From the NCBI RefSeq assembly GCF_002160025.1, contig NZ_NFJU01000006.1, positions 1-64,000 of the forward strand: a DNA stretch of 64,000 nucleotides. The letters are read 5' to 3'. The stretch is from Anaeromassilibacillus sp. An200 (lineage in GTDB: Bacteria; Bacillota; Clostridia; Oscillospirales; Acutalibacteraceae). Shown here piece after piece: positions 48,000-56,057 of this stretch (position 1 is its first letter; the number at the start of each line of letters is the position of its first letter). The notes below the pieces were generated by a model. The model saw only the letters and a list, made by a program, of their open reading frames with translations, did no database searches and was not told the DNA's origin. Position numbers and translations under genes: made by a program.

Positions 48000-49400
48000 T
48001 TATTTTCCCAGACGCCGCTGTTCGTCATGCTCCCGCGAGAGCAGCACGACCACACCGGTGAGCGCCAGAACGCCAATGAGGTTCGGCAGCACCATCAGGC
48101 CGTTGAACATATCGGACAGCGACCACACAAGATCCACCTTCATGATGGAGCCCAGGATAACAAACACAATGACCAGGGCGGAATAAACGGGAACAGCCCG
48201 CTTTCCGAAGAGATATTTCACGTTTGTTTCGCCGAAGAAAAACCAGCCGATGATGGTGGAGAACGCAAAGAACAGCATGCACACGGCAATGAAGATATTG
48301 CCGAAGGAGCCGAACACAGTGTTGAAGGCAGCCTGTGCCAGCGAGGCCGCGGTGAGCGGTGCGCCGTTCGCGTCTGTGAGGGAAAGCGCACCGGTGGAGA
48401 GGATGACAAGGGCCGTCATGGTGAGCACGATAAAGGTGTCGATGAACACGCCGATCATCGCGACGACGCCCTGATCGCACGGGTGCTTGACCTTGGCCAG
48501 CGCGTGAGCATGCGGGGTAGAGCCCATACCAGCTTCGTTGGAGAACAGGCCGCGTGCCACACCAAACCGGATCGCCTCGCGGACCGTGATGCCGGCCAAA
48601 CCGCCCGCCATCGCCTGCGGATCAAAGGCGAGGACGAAGATCTGCGCAAAGGCCGTACCGAGGTTCCGCCAATTAACGGCAAGTACGATGAGAGAGCCGA
48701 GGACATACAGGACAGCCATCACCGGCACGATCTTTTCCGTCACAGCGGCGATGCGCTTCTTGCCGCCGAGGAAGATGATCGCCGCGAAAATGGCCACGAC
48801 AATGCCTACAGCGAGACCCGGCACGTGGAAAGCGGTCTGGAACGCGTCACTGATGGAGTTCGACTGCACCATGTTGCCCATGAAGCCAAGGGCGAGGGTG
48901 ATTGCCACAGCGAAGAAGCCCGCAAGGAATTTGCCGAATACACCCTGAAATTTCGCTTTGATGCAGTACACCGGGCCGCCTTTGATTTCCCCGTCCACAG
49001 TACGGCGGTATTTCTGCGCCAGCGTTGCTTCCACATAGATGGTGGCCATGCCGAAAAAGGCGCTCAGCCACATCCAGAAGATGGCTCCCGGTCCGCCCGA
49101 GGCGATTGCCGTCGCCGCGCCCGCGATGTTTCCGGTGCCGACCTGTGCCGCTACCGCCGTCGCCAGCGACTGGAACGAGCTCATGCCGTCGTTTCCCGCT
49201 TTGTCGCCGTGCAGGCGAATATTGCCGAAAACAGCCTTGAGGCCCTGCCGGAATTTGCGAACCTGGACAAATTTTAGCCGGATGGTGAACCAGATCCCCG
49301 TTCCGCACAGGAGCACCAGTAAAATAGCGTCCCACATCCAGGTGTTTACAGTGCTGACGAAGGAGGTCAGCCCGTTCATGAAGTCTGCCGCGCCGTTCAT
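48000..49400 (-). CDS. Sodium:alanine/glycine symporter (AGCS family)
   Basis: This 466-residue membrane protein has about 11 helices. The family signature is the GTGNIAGAATAIASGGPGAIFWMW stretch, split here by position: Gly-rich motif at about residues 89-98 and the PGAIFWMW segment just after. GLFSNEAGMGSTPHAHA lies at about 287. It imports small neutral amino acids with Na+ (AgcS/AlsT type). ATG 49400 has GGAGGGAG 7 nt upstream. The gene has its own promoter. Confidence 0.95.
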   Translation of the reverse strand: MNGAADFMNGLTSFVSTVNTWMWDAILLVLLCGTGIWFTIRLKFVQVRKFRQGLKAVFGNIRLHGDKAGNDGMSSFQSLATAVAAQVGTGNIAGAATAIASGGPGAIFWMWLSAFFGMATIYVEATLAQKYRRTVDGEIKGGPVYCIKAKFQGVFGKFLAGFFAVAITLALGFMGNMVQSNSISDAFQTAFHVPGLAVGIVVAIFAAIIFLGGKKRIAAVTEKIVPVMAVLYVLGSLIVLAVNWRNLGTAFAQIFVLAFDPQAMAGGLAGITVREAIRFGVARGLFSNEAGMGSTPHAHALAKVKHPCDQGVVAMIGVFIDTFIVLTMTALVILSTGALSLTDANGAPLTAASLAQAAFNTVFGSFGNIFIAVCMLFFAFSTIIGWFFFGETNVKYLFGKRAVPVYSALVIVFVILGSIMKVDLVWSLSDMFNGLMVLPNLIGVLALTGVVVLLSREHDEQRRLGK

Positions 49401-49449
49401 ACATCTCCCTCCATTTATTATGGTAAATCATAAAAGTGTTGTGAGGTTT

Positions 49450-49478
49450 AGTATAGCAAAAAGAATCGAAAACTGCAA
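49450..49478 (-). promoter_or_regulatory. Promoter of the AGCS symporter gene
   Basis: On the minus strand TTGCAG and TATACT are spaced by exactly 17 nt, with the start near 49443. Confidence 0.75.
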
Positions 49479-49579
49479 TCACTTTCAGATTTTCCTCGAA
49501 AAATTCCACAGAACACCGAAGAGAAGGCAAAAAATGAATCGGGAATTATCAGAATTGCAAAAAGGGAGGGGAAAGGCAC

Positions 49580-49611
49580 AAAAAAACCGTCCCCCGGGAA
49601 GAAGGGGACGG
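49580..49611 (-). terminator. Terminator of folT
   Basis: On the minus strand CCGTCCCC pairs with GGGGGACGG and is followed by seven T residues, 26 nt after the folT stop. Confidence 0.85.
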
Positions 49612-49636
49612 AAGCTATACAGAAGAAAGGCAGGCC

Positions 49637-50164
49637 CTATGCGGCGATCAGCCGACGGAACTGTTCCGTCAGACGGCCGGAAAGGGCGCGGGTCACAAGG
49701 ATCTGCACCGGCGCGACCAGAAAATATTTCGGGATGCGCGTCGAGAGGATCCCCCACACACCGTCCTTCATCAGGATCCACAGCCAAAGCGTGTTCAATC
49801 CCATGTTCAGGACAACGGTGATCAGCAGAACGGCGGCAATGGCACGCCACAGCGCGGCCTGCTTCCGGTAGAGGAAGAAGCCATACACCAGCCCGGCGAG
49901 CACAGCCGTCAGCGTGAAGCCCGGAAAATAGGCCCCGGCCGGAAAGAGGATGGCGCCCAGGAAATCACCAAGCCCGCCCACCACAGCGGCCGGAATGGGG
50001 CCGTAGAGCAGGGCGGCAAGGACAACCGGGACAAACGAAAAGTTGATCTGGACGAGCGGGGTCTGGATCCCGAGAAATCTGGTCAGCACCACGTTCATGG
50101 CGGTAAGCAGCGCCAGGGTGACCAGCATCACGAGATCGGTCTTTTTGACAGCCTTCGGATTCAA
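49637..50164 (-). CDS. folT: ECF transporter S component, folate type
   Basis: This 175-residue membrane protein has six helices and the folate-type S-component signature: TRFLGIQTPLVQINFSFVP near residue 25-43 and AAVVGGLGDFLGAILFPAGA after it. It binds folates and docks to the shared EcfAAT module, encoded elsewhere. TTG 50164 is the start because GGAGGG lies 6 nt before it; the frame extends further upstream only through the riboswitch. The folate assignment is strengthened by the THF riboswitch in the leader. Confidence 0.92.
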   Translation of the reverse strand: MNPKAVKKTDLVMLVTLALLTAMNVVLTRFLGIQTPLVQINFSFVPVVLAALLYGPIPAAVVGGLGDFLGAILFPAGAYFPGFTLTAVLAGLVYGFFLYRKQAALWRAIAAVLLITVVLNMGLNTLWLWILMKDGVWGILSTRIPKYFLVAPVQILVTRALSGRLTEQFRRLIAA

Positions 50165-50221
50165 TTTTTTCCCTCCTGTTTTCGCACCGGGAAAGCCCCG
50201 GCGGCGAGCCACATGAAGGTT

Positions 50222-50329
50222 GTGGCAGCGGACGCGGCGCCACACCGCAAGCCGATCCTTCGTTTCCGGCTTTTCGTCCGGCGGCGACTTCCCATCCGCC
50301 GGCACTTAACGCGTGACGCCTACTCTGAC
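50222..50329 (-). ncRNA. Tetrahydrofolate (THF-I) riboswitch
   Basis: Read on the minus strand, the RNA has GAGTAGGCGTC, then GCGTTAAGTG, AUGGGA with GUCG closing a hairpin, ACGAA, a further hairpin, and GCGGTG paired in the distal arm with CGTCCGCT. These blocks appear in the order of the THF riboswitch consensus. It lies between a -10 TATAAT and the ribosome-binding site of folT. There is no T-run terminator after it; a CCGGG-GCTTT-CCCGG hairpin just before the Shine-Dalgarno site suggests translational shut-off when folate is plentiful. Confidence 0.9.
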
Positions 50330-50335
50330 ACAAGC

Positions 50336-50364
50336 ATTATAACAGGCTTTTCCCCGTTTGTACA
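50336..50364 (-). promoter_or_regulatory. Promoter of the THF riboswitch-folT unit
   Basis: On the minus strand a perfect TATAAT lies 7 nt before the riboswitch, with a weak -35 (TGTACA) 17 nt upstream. It abuts the stop of the MATE gene at 50366. Confidence 0.65.
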
Positions 50365-50365
50365 G

Positions 50366-51724
50366 CTATTTTTCTTCCTGCGCCGTCTGTGCCTGCTGAA
50401 AATCGCACATAGCGCGGATCCGGCGGCGGTAAGTAATGAGCAGCGGGATACCCGCGCCGATCCACGCCATCGGGCTGGCGAGGCACACCGCCCAGAAACC
50501 GAACGGCACGGCAATCAGCGCCACCACCACACGCATGACCAGCTCCATCACACCGCCCATGAGCGGGACGAAGGCTTCGCCCATGCCCTGTAAGGCGTTG
50601 CGGAAGATGTTGACCCATCCGAGCGGCAGATAGAAGGCCATCACAATATAGAGGTAGGTTCGCGCGGCGTCGTACACCTCCGGCTGGTCGCCCGAGATGA
50701 AGAGAGAGACCAGGCTTCTCCAGAACACATAGACGAATACGATCAGAATCAGGGAGCTGATGTCCGTGATCTGACGGCAGCGGCGCACACCCTCACGGAT
50801 GCGCTCCGGCTTGCCCGCGCCCAGATTTTGCCCGACGAAGGTGGCCGTCGTGGTGGAGAGCGTCGCCATGAGCTGTTGGGTGAGGGATTCCACCTTGGAG
50901 GCTGCGGTGAAGGCCGCCGTCGTGGCGGAGCCGAAGCTGTTTACCGCGCCCTGCATCGTCACCACGCCGATGGCCGTGATCGAGAACTGGAAGGCCATCG
51001 GGGAACCGATCTTGAGGAGCAGCAGGCAGGTGGATGGGCGGAATGTCCAGTCCTGCCGCTGGAAGCGCAGGATCGGGAATTTTTTCGCCATGTAGATCAG
51101 GCACAGAAGGCCTGAGACAAACTGGGAAAAGACGGTCGCATAGCCGGCGCCCGCCACGCCCATCTGGAAATTGATGATAAAGAGCAGATCCAGTCCCACA
51201 TTAAGCAGGGAGGACAGGATCAGAAAATACAGCGGCGTTTTGCTGTCCCCGAGAGCGCGCAGAATACCGGAGAGGAGGTTATAGAGCACATTCGCGGTCG
51301 TTCCGGCGAAGATGACGATGATATAATCGTAGGCCATGCCGATGATGTTGTCCGCCGTGTTCATGATTTCCAGAAGCTGCCAGCAGAACACCATGCTGAT
51401 GAATGTCATCACCACGCAGAGCGCGACGCTTAAAATGGCGCTCATGGCCACAGTGTGACGCATTTCGTCATAATCCCCTGCTCCGAATCGTTGGGCGATC
51501 AGGACGGAAAAACCGCCCGTCATCCCCATGACAAAGCCGAGAATCAGAAAGGACAGCGCGCCGGTTGTGCCGACGGCAGCCAGCGCGTCCACGCCGAGGA
51601 ACTGTCCCACGATCACGGCGTCCACCATGCTGTAAAGCTGCTGGAACAGGTTGCCGATCAGAAGAGGAATGGAGAAGCTGATGATCAGTTTTACGGGGTT
51701 CCCGACGGTCATATCCCTTGTCAT
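50366..51724 (-). CDS. MATE-family multidrug/cation exporter
   Basis: This 452-residue membrane protein has two MatE repeats, starting VGNPVKLIISFSIPLLIGNLF and, in the second half, with LKIGSPMAFQFSITAIG. ATG 51724 is chosen for AGGGA 7 nt upstream, over an in-frame ATG seven codons earlier. It belongs to the same NorM/DinF-like branch as the gene at 22819 but is not a recent copy. The substrate is unknown. It stands between the folT unit and the dtd operon. Confidence 0.93.
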   Translation of the reverse strand: MTRDMTVGNPVKLIISFSIPLLIGNLFQQLYSMVDAVIVGQFLGVDALAAVGTTGALSFLILGFVMGMTGGFSVLIAQRFGAGDYDEMRHTVAMSAILSVALCVVMTFISMVFCWQLLEIMNTADNIIGMAYDYIIVIFAGTTANVLYNLLSGILRALGDSKTPLYFLILSSLLNVGLDLLFIINFQMGVAGAGYATVFSQFVSGLLCLIYMAKKFPILRFQRQDWTFRPSTCLLLLKIGSPMAFQFSITAIGVVTMQGAVNSFGSATTAAFTAASKVESLTQQLMATLSTTTATFVGQNLGAGKPERIREGVRRCRQITDISSLILIVFVYVFWRSLVSLFISGDQPEVYDAARTYLYIVMAFYLPLGWVNIFRNALQGMGEAFVPLMGGVMELVMRVVVALIAVPFGFWAVCLASPMAWIGAGIPLLITYRRRIRAMCDFQQAQTAQEEK

Positions 51725-51828
51725 ATTAAGTCCCTGCCTTCGCAATCAAAAAGGTCGCAGATGGGTTTTCTTACGTTAGAATTATAAAGCCGGACACTCA
51801 GATTTTCCATTGTCAGTATTTTAGAATT

Positions 51829-52464
51829 TCACAACATTTTCTGTACTTTTTCCGCCAAAGCGCGAGCCAGCTTTTCATGCTCGGAAGGGTCCATGTGCAG
51901 GCCGTCCACGGGGGAGGGGCAGGCTACGGAAGCGGCGTCGAAGAACTCGCAGCCAAGCCGGTCGGCGATCTCCTTGTAGTACGGCGCAAGCTCGCGCGAG
52001 TAGTTGGACGCGCGCTCATAGCCGAACAGCGGGCCGAACACCGGATTTACGGAAACATCCCCGATGTGGATCGGAGAGACGAGCAGCAGCTTCGGGCGGT
52101 TTTCCGGCGGCCAGTCCAGGGAAAGGAACTGGTGTACCAGCGCCTCCGCTCCGCGCGCGACGGTCAGCGGGATGGCCTGGAAGGGGACCTGCAAATCGTT
52201 TGTCCCCAGCATCAGGATCAGCAGATCAAACGGTTGGTGCGAGAGCACGCACGGTGTCAGGTACGGCAGGCCGCTGACCCACGGCGATTCCGGACATTCG
52301 CGCACCGTTGTGCGGCCGCAAAGGCCCTCTTCAATGATTTCATACTCCTCCCCCAAAAGATCCGAGAGGATGCCCGTCCATCGCTGATCGCGCGGCAGGC
52401 GGGAACCATCCAGCGGATTGTGGCCAAAGGTGTTGGAGTCTCCAAAGCAGACAATGCGTTTCAT
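51829..52464 (-). CDS. SGNH/GDSL-family hydrolase
   Basis: This 211-residue soluble esterase/lipase-type hydrolase has block I CFGDSNTFG (Ser10 nucleophile), Gly in block II (EGLCGRTT), block III LGTNDLQ (Asn in the oxyanion hole) and block V DGLHMDPSEH with catalytic Asp and His. It resembles arylesterase-like SGNH proteins, and the substrate is unknown. ATG 52464 has GGGAGG 11 nt upstream and overlaps the preceding gene's stop by 4 nt. It is the last gene of the dtd operon. Confidence 0.92.
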   Translation of the reverse strand: MKRIVCFGDSNTFGHNPLDGSRLPRDQRWTGILSDLLGEEYEIIEEGLCGRTTVRECPESPWVSGLPYLTPCVLSHQPFDLLILMLGTNDLQVPFQAIPLTVARGAEALVHQFLSLDWPPENRPKLLLVSPIHIGDVSVNPVFGPLFGYERASNYSRELAPYYKEIADRLGCEFFDAASVACPSPVDGLHMDPSEHEKLARALAEKVQKML

Positions 52465-53264
52465 GGAAAAGAAACCTCCCTTTCGGTTGCGTGGACATAA
52501 AGATAGGAATGGCCGCGCCGCCCGGCACGGTCGAGCAGGCCAAGCTGATGCAGCAGGTACAGATACATGCGCGCGTCGCCGGGGGAAGCGCCGAGCGCCG
52601 CCGCCAGCTCGGAGGAGGTAAACGGTTCCGGCAGATCCGGCGGCAGCAGGGAGAGAAAATCGGATGGATGCGAAAAGCGCCACTCCCCCAAAAGGGCCGT
52701 CGGGACGCGGTCGCGCCGCGATCGGCGCCGGTCTCCCTTCACGCGCAGTTCACGCACCTCCAGAACCGGCACACGGAAATGCAGGTTTGCCTGGCCGAGA
52801 TATTCCCGGATGGCGGGCAGCGCATAAAAGAGCTTCCAGACGGTTTCCGGAGCTCCGCAGCGCCGCCGTGCGGAGAGTTCCCCGGTTTCCGGGTCGATGG
52901 TGCGCACCCAGCGCGACGCGTAGGCCGGGTGTGCTACCGTGACCTCATATCGTTCCAGAAAGCAGGCCAGCTTGCGGCGAAGCGGCGCAAACGCGCCTGT
53001 CTGGATCTCAAACAGCTGGCCATCCCCCGTCACGGCGTCCGCGACAAAGCGCCCCACGCGGATTTCCTGCGCGCTCACGTCCGGCTGGTAATGCCGCTTG
53101 AGCACGGCATGCACGCCCTTTTCGCCCATCACGCCCACACCGCCGGGCCGTTCCATCAGGTCGTAATCCTCGCAGAAAAAGGCAAAGCGTTCCTGTTCCT
53201 GCGGGGAAGCTGGCTTCCAGCAGGGGGAGCGGAGAAGGCCCGCCCGGCTTGCCTGCTCAGTCAA
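52461..53264 (-). CDS. Conserved-looking protein with PD-(D/E)xK-like motif, function unknown
   Basis: This 267-residue soluble, Arg-rich protein is not one I recognise. Its middle reads GRFVADAVTGDGQLFEIQTG followed by a helix LRRKLACFLERYEV and a strand VTVAHP. The D-(10 residues)-E-x-Q pattern with a downstream helix resembles the core of PD-(D/E)xK nuclease folds. The C-terminal 70 residues look like a winged helix (LPEPFTSSELAAALGASPGD, then a LHQLGLLDRAGRRG turn). The start is uncertain: TTG 53264 overlaps the CYTH stop but lacks a Shine-Dalgarno site, while ATG at about 53156 follows GAGG. Nuclease activity is a hypothesis. Operon context suggests nucleic-acid or nucleotide housekeeping. 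Confidence 0.6.
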   Translation of the reverse strand: MTEQASRAGLLRSPCWKPASPQEQERFAFFCEDYDLMERPGGVGVMGEKGVHAVLKRHYQPDVSAQEIRVGRFVADAVTGDGQLFEIQTGAFAPLRRKLACFLERYEVTVAHPAYASRWVRTIDPETGELSARRRCGAPETVWKLFYALPAIREYLGQANLHFRVPVLEVRELRVKGDRRRSRRDRVPTALLGEWRFSHPSDFLSLLPPDLPEPFTSSELAAALGASPGDARMYLYLLHQLGLLDRAGRRGHSYLYVHATEREVSFP

Positions 53265-53724
53265 GGCTGGGGAAACGGCGGGTGTTCCAGTAGTCGCTCA
53301 TGGAAAAGCCCGCGTGCTCCGTCACCTCGCGCCCCAGAAAGGCCGGGGGCTGGAAGGCGTGCGCCGCTTCCACGGTGGGAAATTCCACCTCGGCGTAGAA
53401 AAATTGCCCGTCCACCAGATTGCATTCCAGCCGTTCCCCGCCCGGCAGGGCGTAGACGCGGAATTCCTTGCGCACCATCGGGGCGCGCAGCAGGTTGGAA
53501 AGCTCCCCAAACTGGCTCTCCGTCAGATCCATTTCCGTCTCCTGGCGCACAAGCCGCCCCTCGCCCTTGAAGCACAGACGGTACGTTTTGCGGCCGTCCT
53601 TCTCTTTGGAGCGAATCCGCACCACCGGATCGGTGCACAGATAGCCCTGTTCCATCACGGATTCCTCCAGCAGGGGAAGTCCCTGCGGAAAGCCGTTCAG
53701 AAGAAATTTGCGCTCAATCTCCAT
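53257..53724 (-). CDS. CYTH-domain protein (triphosphate tunnel metalloenzyme type)
   Basis: This 155-residue protein begins MEIERKFL, the ExExK signature of the CYTH/TTM superfamily, and continues with the alternating charged beta-strands VRIRSKEKDGR, YRLCFKGEG and ETEMDLT that line the tunnel. Family members hydrolyse triphosphate, tripolyphosphate or nucleotide triphosphates with divalent metal. GGGAGGG lies 5 nt before ATG 53724. It overlaps the pentapeptide gene by 11 nt and the next gene by 8 nt. A role in adenylate cyclisation is possible but less likely for this short form. Confidence 0.9.
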   Translation of the reverse strand: MEIERKFLLNGFPQGLPLLEESVMEQGYLCTDPVVRIRSKEKDGRKTYRLCFKGEGRLVRQETEMDLTESQFGELSNLLRAPMVRKEFRVYALPGGERLECNLVDGQFFYAEVEFPTVEAAHAFQPPAFLGREVTEHAGFSMSDYWNTRRFPSLD

Positions 53725-54349
53725 CGTTGCCCTCCCCGCAGAACCGTGCTCCCAGCGCTTCCGCAATCAGCACGGCCTGCTCCAAGTCAATTTTGGTATC
53801 CTTCATTTTCAGATGCAGAAAGTCCACCCCGTCCGCGCGGCTGCCGCGCAGATCCGCTTTCGTCAGATCCGCGTTTGTCAGCAGCGCGCCGGAGAGGCTG
53901 CACCGCGAAAAAACACAGCCCGAAAGCTTGCATTCCCGCAGATCCGCGCCCTCAAAGCTTGCTCCCTCCCAGACAATCCGGGAGAGATCCAGGCCGTTGA
54001 GGGCCGTGAACGACCAATTCCCACCCTTCGGCGTGAGCGCGGAAACGGAAGCCTCCGCCAGGGAGGAGCCCATCATCCGGCATTCATCGAACGTCACATT
54101 GAACAGCGACGCATACGGGAACGAGCAGTTCGTCACGGAGCAGCGGCGGAATACCGTCCCCGCGAAACGGCAGGAGCGGAACACGCACCGGTCAAATTCA
54201 CAGCGGTCCAGCAGCACTTCGGAGAAATCGCACCCGCGGAAGGTTACACCCGAAAAGCGCCGCTGCTCCCATTCCTGAAAGGAAAAGTCCTCCCCCTCAA
54301 AAGCGGGGGAGGACGCTGTGCGGTGTCCGTTTGTCTGTTGCTTGCTCAT
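53714..54349 (-). CDS. Pentapeptide-repeat protein
   Basis: This 211-residue soluble protein has about 25 copies of a loose five-residue repeat of the A(D/N)LxX type, such as CDFSE, CEFDR, CVFRS, ADLRE, CKLSG, ADLTK and ADLRG, predicted to form a right-handed quadrilateral helix. The first 25 residues are not repeats. Many central Phe/Leu positions are preceded by Cys. It lacks the features needed to call it a Qnr-type gyrase protector. Its ATG overlaps the aldo-keto reductase stop (ATGA), and its end overlaps the CYTH start. Confidence 0.87.
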   Translation of the reverse strand: MSKQQTNGHRTASSPAFEGEDFSFQEWEQRRFSGVTFRGCDFSEVLLDRCEFDRCVFRSCRFAGTVFRRCSVTNCSFPYASLFNVTFDECRMMGSSLAEASVSALTPKGGNWSFTALNGLDLSRIVWEGASFEGADLRECKLSGCVFSRCSLSGALLTNADLTKADLRGSRADGVDFLHLKMKDTKIDLEQAVLIAEALGARFCGEGNDGD

Positions 54350-55470
54350 TTCTGGGCAAGCAGTTCGGCGATCTCCTTCATGCGGTCGGGGATCTGGATC
54401 TTCTGCGGGCAGAGCTTCATGCACTTGCCGCACGACTTGCACTGGTCGGGGCCATGGCCTTCGCCGAATGCCGCAATCTCATTGCGCATGCGATCCTTGC
54501 CTCCGCCGATGGCGAAGGTGTTGTACGCCTTGAATACGCCGGGAATGTCCACGCCGAACGGGCAGTCCATGCAGTAGCGGCAGCCTGTGCAGGGGATGGT
54601 CTTGTTCTTGCGGTATGCTTCCAGCGCGGCGGCGATGGTCTCGCGATCCTTGTCTGTCAGCGGCTCGAAGCCGATCATGGTGGCGGTGTTGTCCTCCACC
54701 TGCTGCAAGGTGCTCATGCCGCTCAGGACGGTCATCACGTTCGGCAGGGAAGCCACATAGCGCACAGCCCAGGAGGCGATGCTGTGATCCGGGCGCGCTT
54801 CTTTCAGGATGCGGTCGGATTCCTCACACAGGCTGGCGAGAGCGCCGCCGCGCACCGGCTCCATCACGACGACGGGGATGCCATGCTCCGTGAGGATTTC
54901 ATACTGGCTCTTCGCGTTCTGAAGCTCCCAGTCGAGGTAGTTCAGCTGAATCTGGGCGAAATCCCACTCGCCGTATTCGACGATCTGGCGCAGAACCTCC
55001 GGGGAATCGTGGAAGGAGAAGCCGAGATGGCGGATGCGTCCGGCCTTCTTTTCCTCCATCAGATACTCATAGACGCCATGCTTTTTCATGGTTTCCAGGT
55101 ATGTGGCGTTCATGGCGTGGCACAGGTAGAAGTCAAAGTACTCCACCTGGCAGCGGCTGAGCTGATCTTCAAAAATACGTTTGGTATCCTCGGGGGAATT
55201 GACCATCCACATCGGCATTTTCGTTGCGAGATGGAAGCTTTCACGCGGATACTTTTTCAGAGCCTCGCCGATGAACAGCTCGGAATCGCCCTCGTGATAG
55301 CGGTAGGCTGTGTCGAAATAGTTCACACCGCGCTCATAGGCGAGGTCGACGATCTTCTGTGCCTCGGCACGGTCAATGGTTTCGCTGCCCTCTATCTTGG
55401 GCAGACGCATGCAGCCGAGTCCCAGCACGGAGATCTGGTCTCCCGTGTTTTTGTATTCTCTTTTCAGCAT
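54346..55470 (-). CDS. Aldo/keto reductase with C-terminal [4Fe-4S] ferredoxin domain
   Basis: This 374-residue cytoplasmic oxidoreductase has an AKR barrel with VLGLGCMRLPKI, NYFDTAYRYHEGDSE (catalytic Asp and Tyr), the Lys in the next strand, and FSFHDSPE. The C-terminal 90 residues add CTGCRYCMDCPFGVDIP and CKSCGKCMKLCPQKI, ligands for two iron-sulfur clusters. Such fused AKRs are common in anaerobes, and their substrates are mostly unknown. ATG 55470 has GGGAGG 7 nt upstream and starts 14 nt after dtd. Confidence 0.93.
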   Translation of the reverse strand: MLKREYKNTGDQISVLGLGCMRLPKIEGSETIDRAEAQKIVDLAYERGVNYFDTAYRYHEGDSELFIGEALKKYPRESFHLATKMPMWMVNSPEDTKRIFEDQLSRCQVEYFDFYLCHAMNATYLETMKKHGVYEYLMEEKKAGRIRHLGFSFHDSPEVLRQIVEYGEWDFAQIQLNYLDWELQNAKSQYEILTEHGIPVVVMEPVRGGALASLCEESDRILKEARPDHSIASWAVRYVASLPNVMTVLSGMSTLQQVEDNTATMIGFEPLTDKDRETIAAALEAYRKNKTIPCTGCRYCMDCPFGVDIPGVFKAYNTFAIGGGKDRMRNEIAAFGEGHGPDQCKSCGKCMKLCPQKIQIPDRMKEIAELLAQK

Positions 55471-55483
55471 GTTGTTTCCTCCC

Positions 55484-55957
55484 TTAATCTCTTCTTGCCC
55501 GCTTGCCGGGCATAATTTCATCGGTGTCCAGCAGGATGGTCACAGGGCCGTCGTTTTCCAGGCTGACCAGCATGTCCGCACCGAATTCCCCGCATTCGGT
55601 GGGAACGCCCGCCTGTCTGGCCCCTGCAAGAAAACGTTCGTAGAGCGGCACAGCTGTCTCCGGCCGGGCGGCCCCGGTGAAGGAGGGGCGGCGGCCCTTG
55701 CGGCAGTCCGCGTAAAGCGTAAACTGGGAGACAACCAGCAGAGAGCCTCCGCAGTCGCACAGCGAACGGTTCATTTTTCCTGCTTCATCCTCAAATACGC
55801 GCAGGCCAAGAACTTTATCGAGAAGGAAATCACATTCCTCCTGCGTGTCCTCCGGCGCGACGCCCAGCAGTACCAGGAAGCCCGGACCAATCGCTCCGGC
55901 TGTCCTTCCCTCGATCGAAACGGACGCGCTTTTCACGCGCTGCAAGACTGCCCGCAT
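55484..55957 (-). CDS. dtd: D-aminoacyl-tRNA deacylase
   Basis: This 157-residue homodimeric enzyme removes D-amino acids (and glycine from tRNA-Ala) wrongly charged to tRNA. It opens [15 protein letters not shown], has GFLVLLGV, the [17 protein letters not shown] catalytic stretch (Ser-Gln-Phe-Thr) and [11 protein letters not shown], which supplies the Gly-cisPro pair. In typical DTD the last reads NxGPVT, so it is intact. GGAGAACAG precedes ATG 55957. It heads the six-gene operon behind a near-consensus promoter. Confidence 0.96.
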   Translation of the reverse strand: MRAVLQRVKSASVSIEGRTAGAIGPGFLVLLGVAPEDTQEECDFLLDKVLGLRVFEDEAGKMNRSLCDCGGSLLVVSQFTLYADCRKGRRPSFTGAARPETAVPLYERFLAGARQAGVPTECGEFGADMLVSLENDGPVTILLDTDEIMPGKRARRD

Positions 55958-56029
55958 GGGTACTGTTCTCCTTTCGCTGTTTTACTGCTTCTTTTAAAAC
56001 GTAACGTTTCTTTTTTCGGATTACTTCCT

Positions 56030-56057
56030 ATTATAATCACCGCGTGATATTTTTCAA
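56030..56057 (-). promoter_or_regulatory. Promoter of the dtd operon
   Basis: On the minus strand TTGAAA and TATAAT are spaced by 16 nt. The -35 element lies inside the 3' end of the upstream MATE gene. Confidence 0.75.

Noticed and set aside
50165-50305. N-terminal extension of folT by 47 codons
   Set aside because: The extension is the translation of the THF riboswitch and has no start signal. TTG 50164 with GGAGGG fits the family N-terminus.
53714-54349. Quinolone-resistance (Qnr-like) pentapeptide protein
   Set aside because: Only the general pentapeptide repeat is present. The loop features and operon context of gyrase-protecting Qnr proteins are not recognisable.
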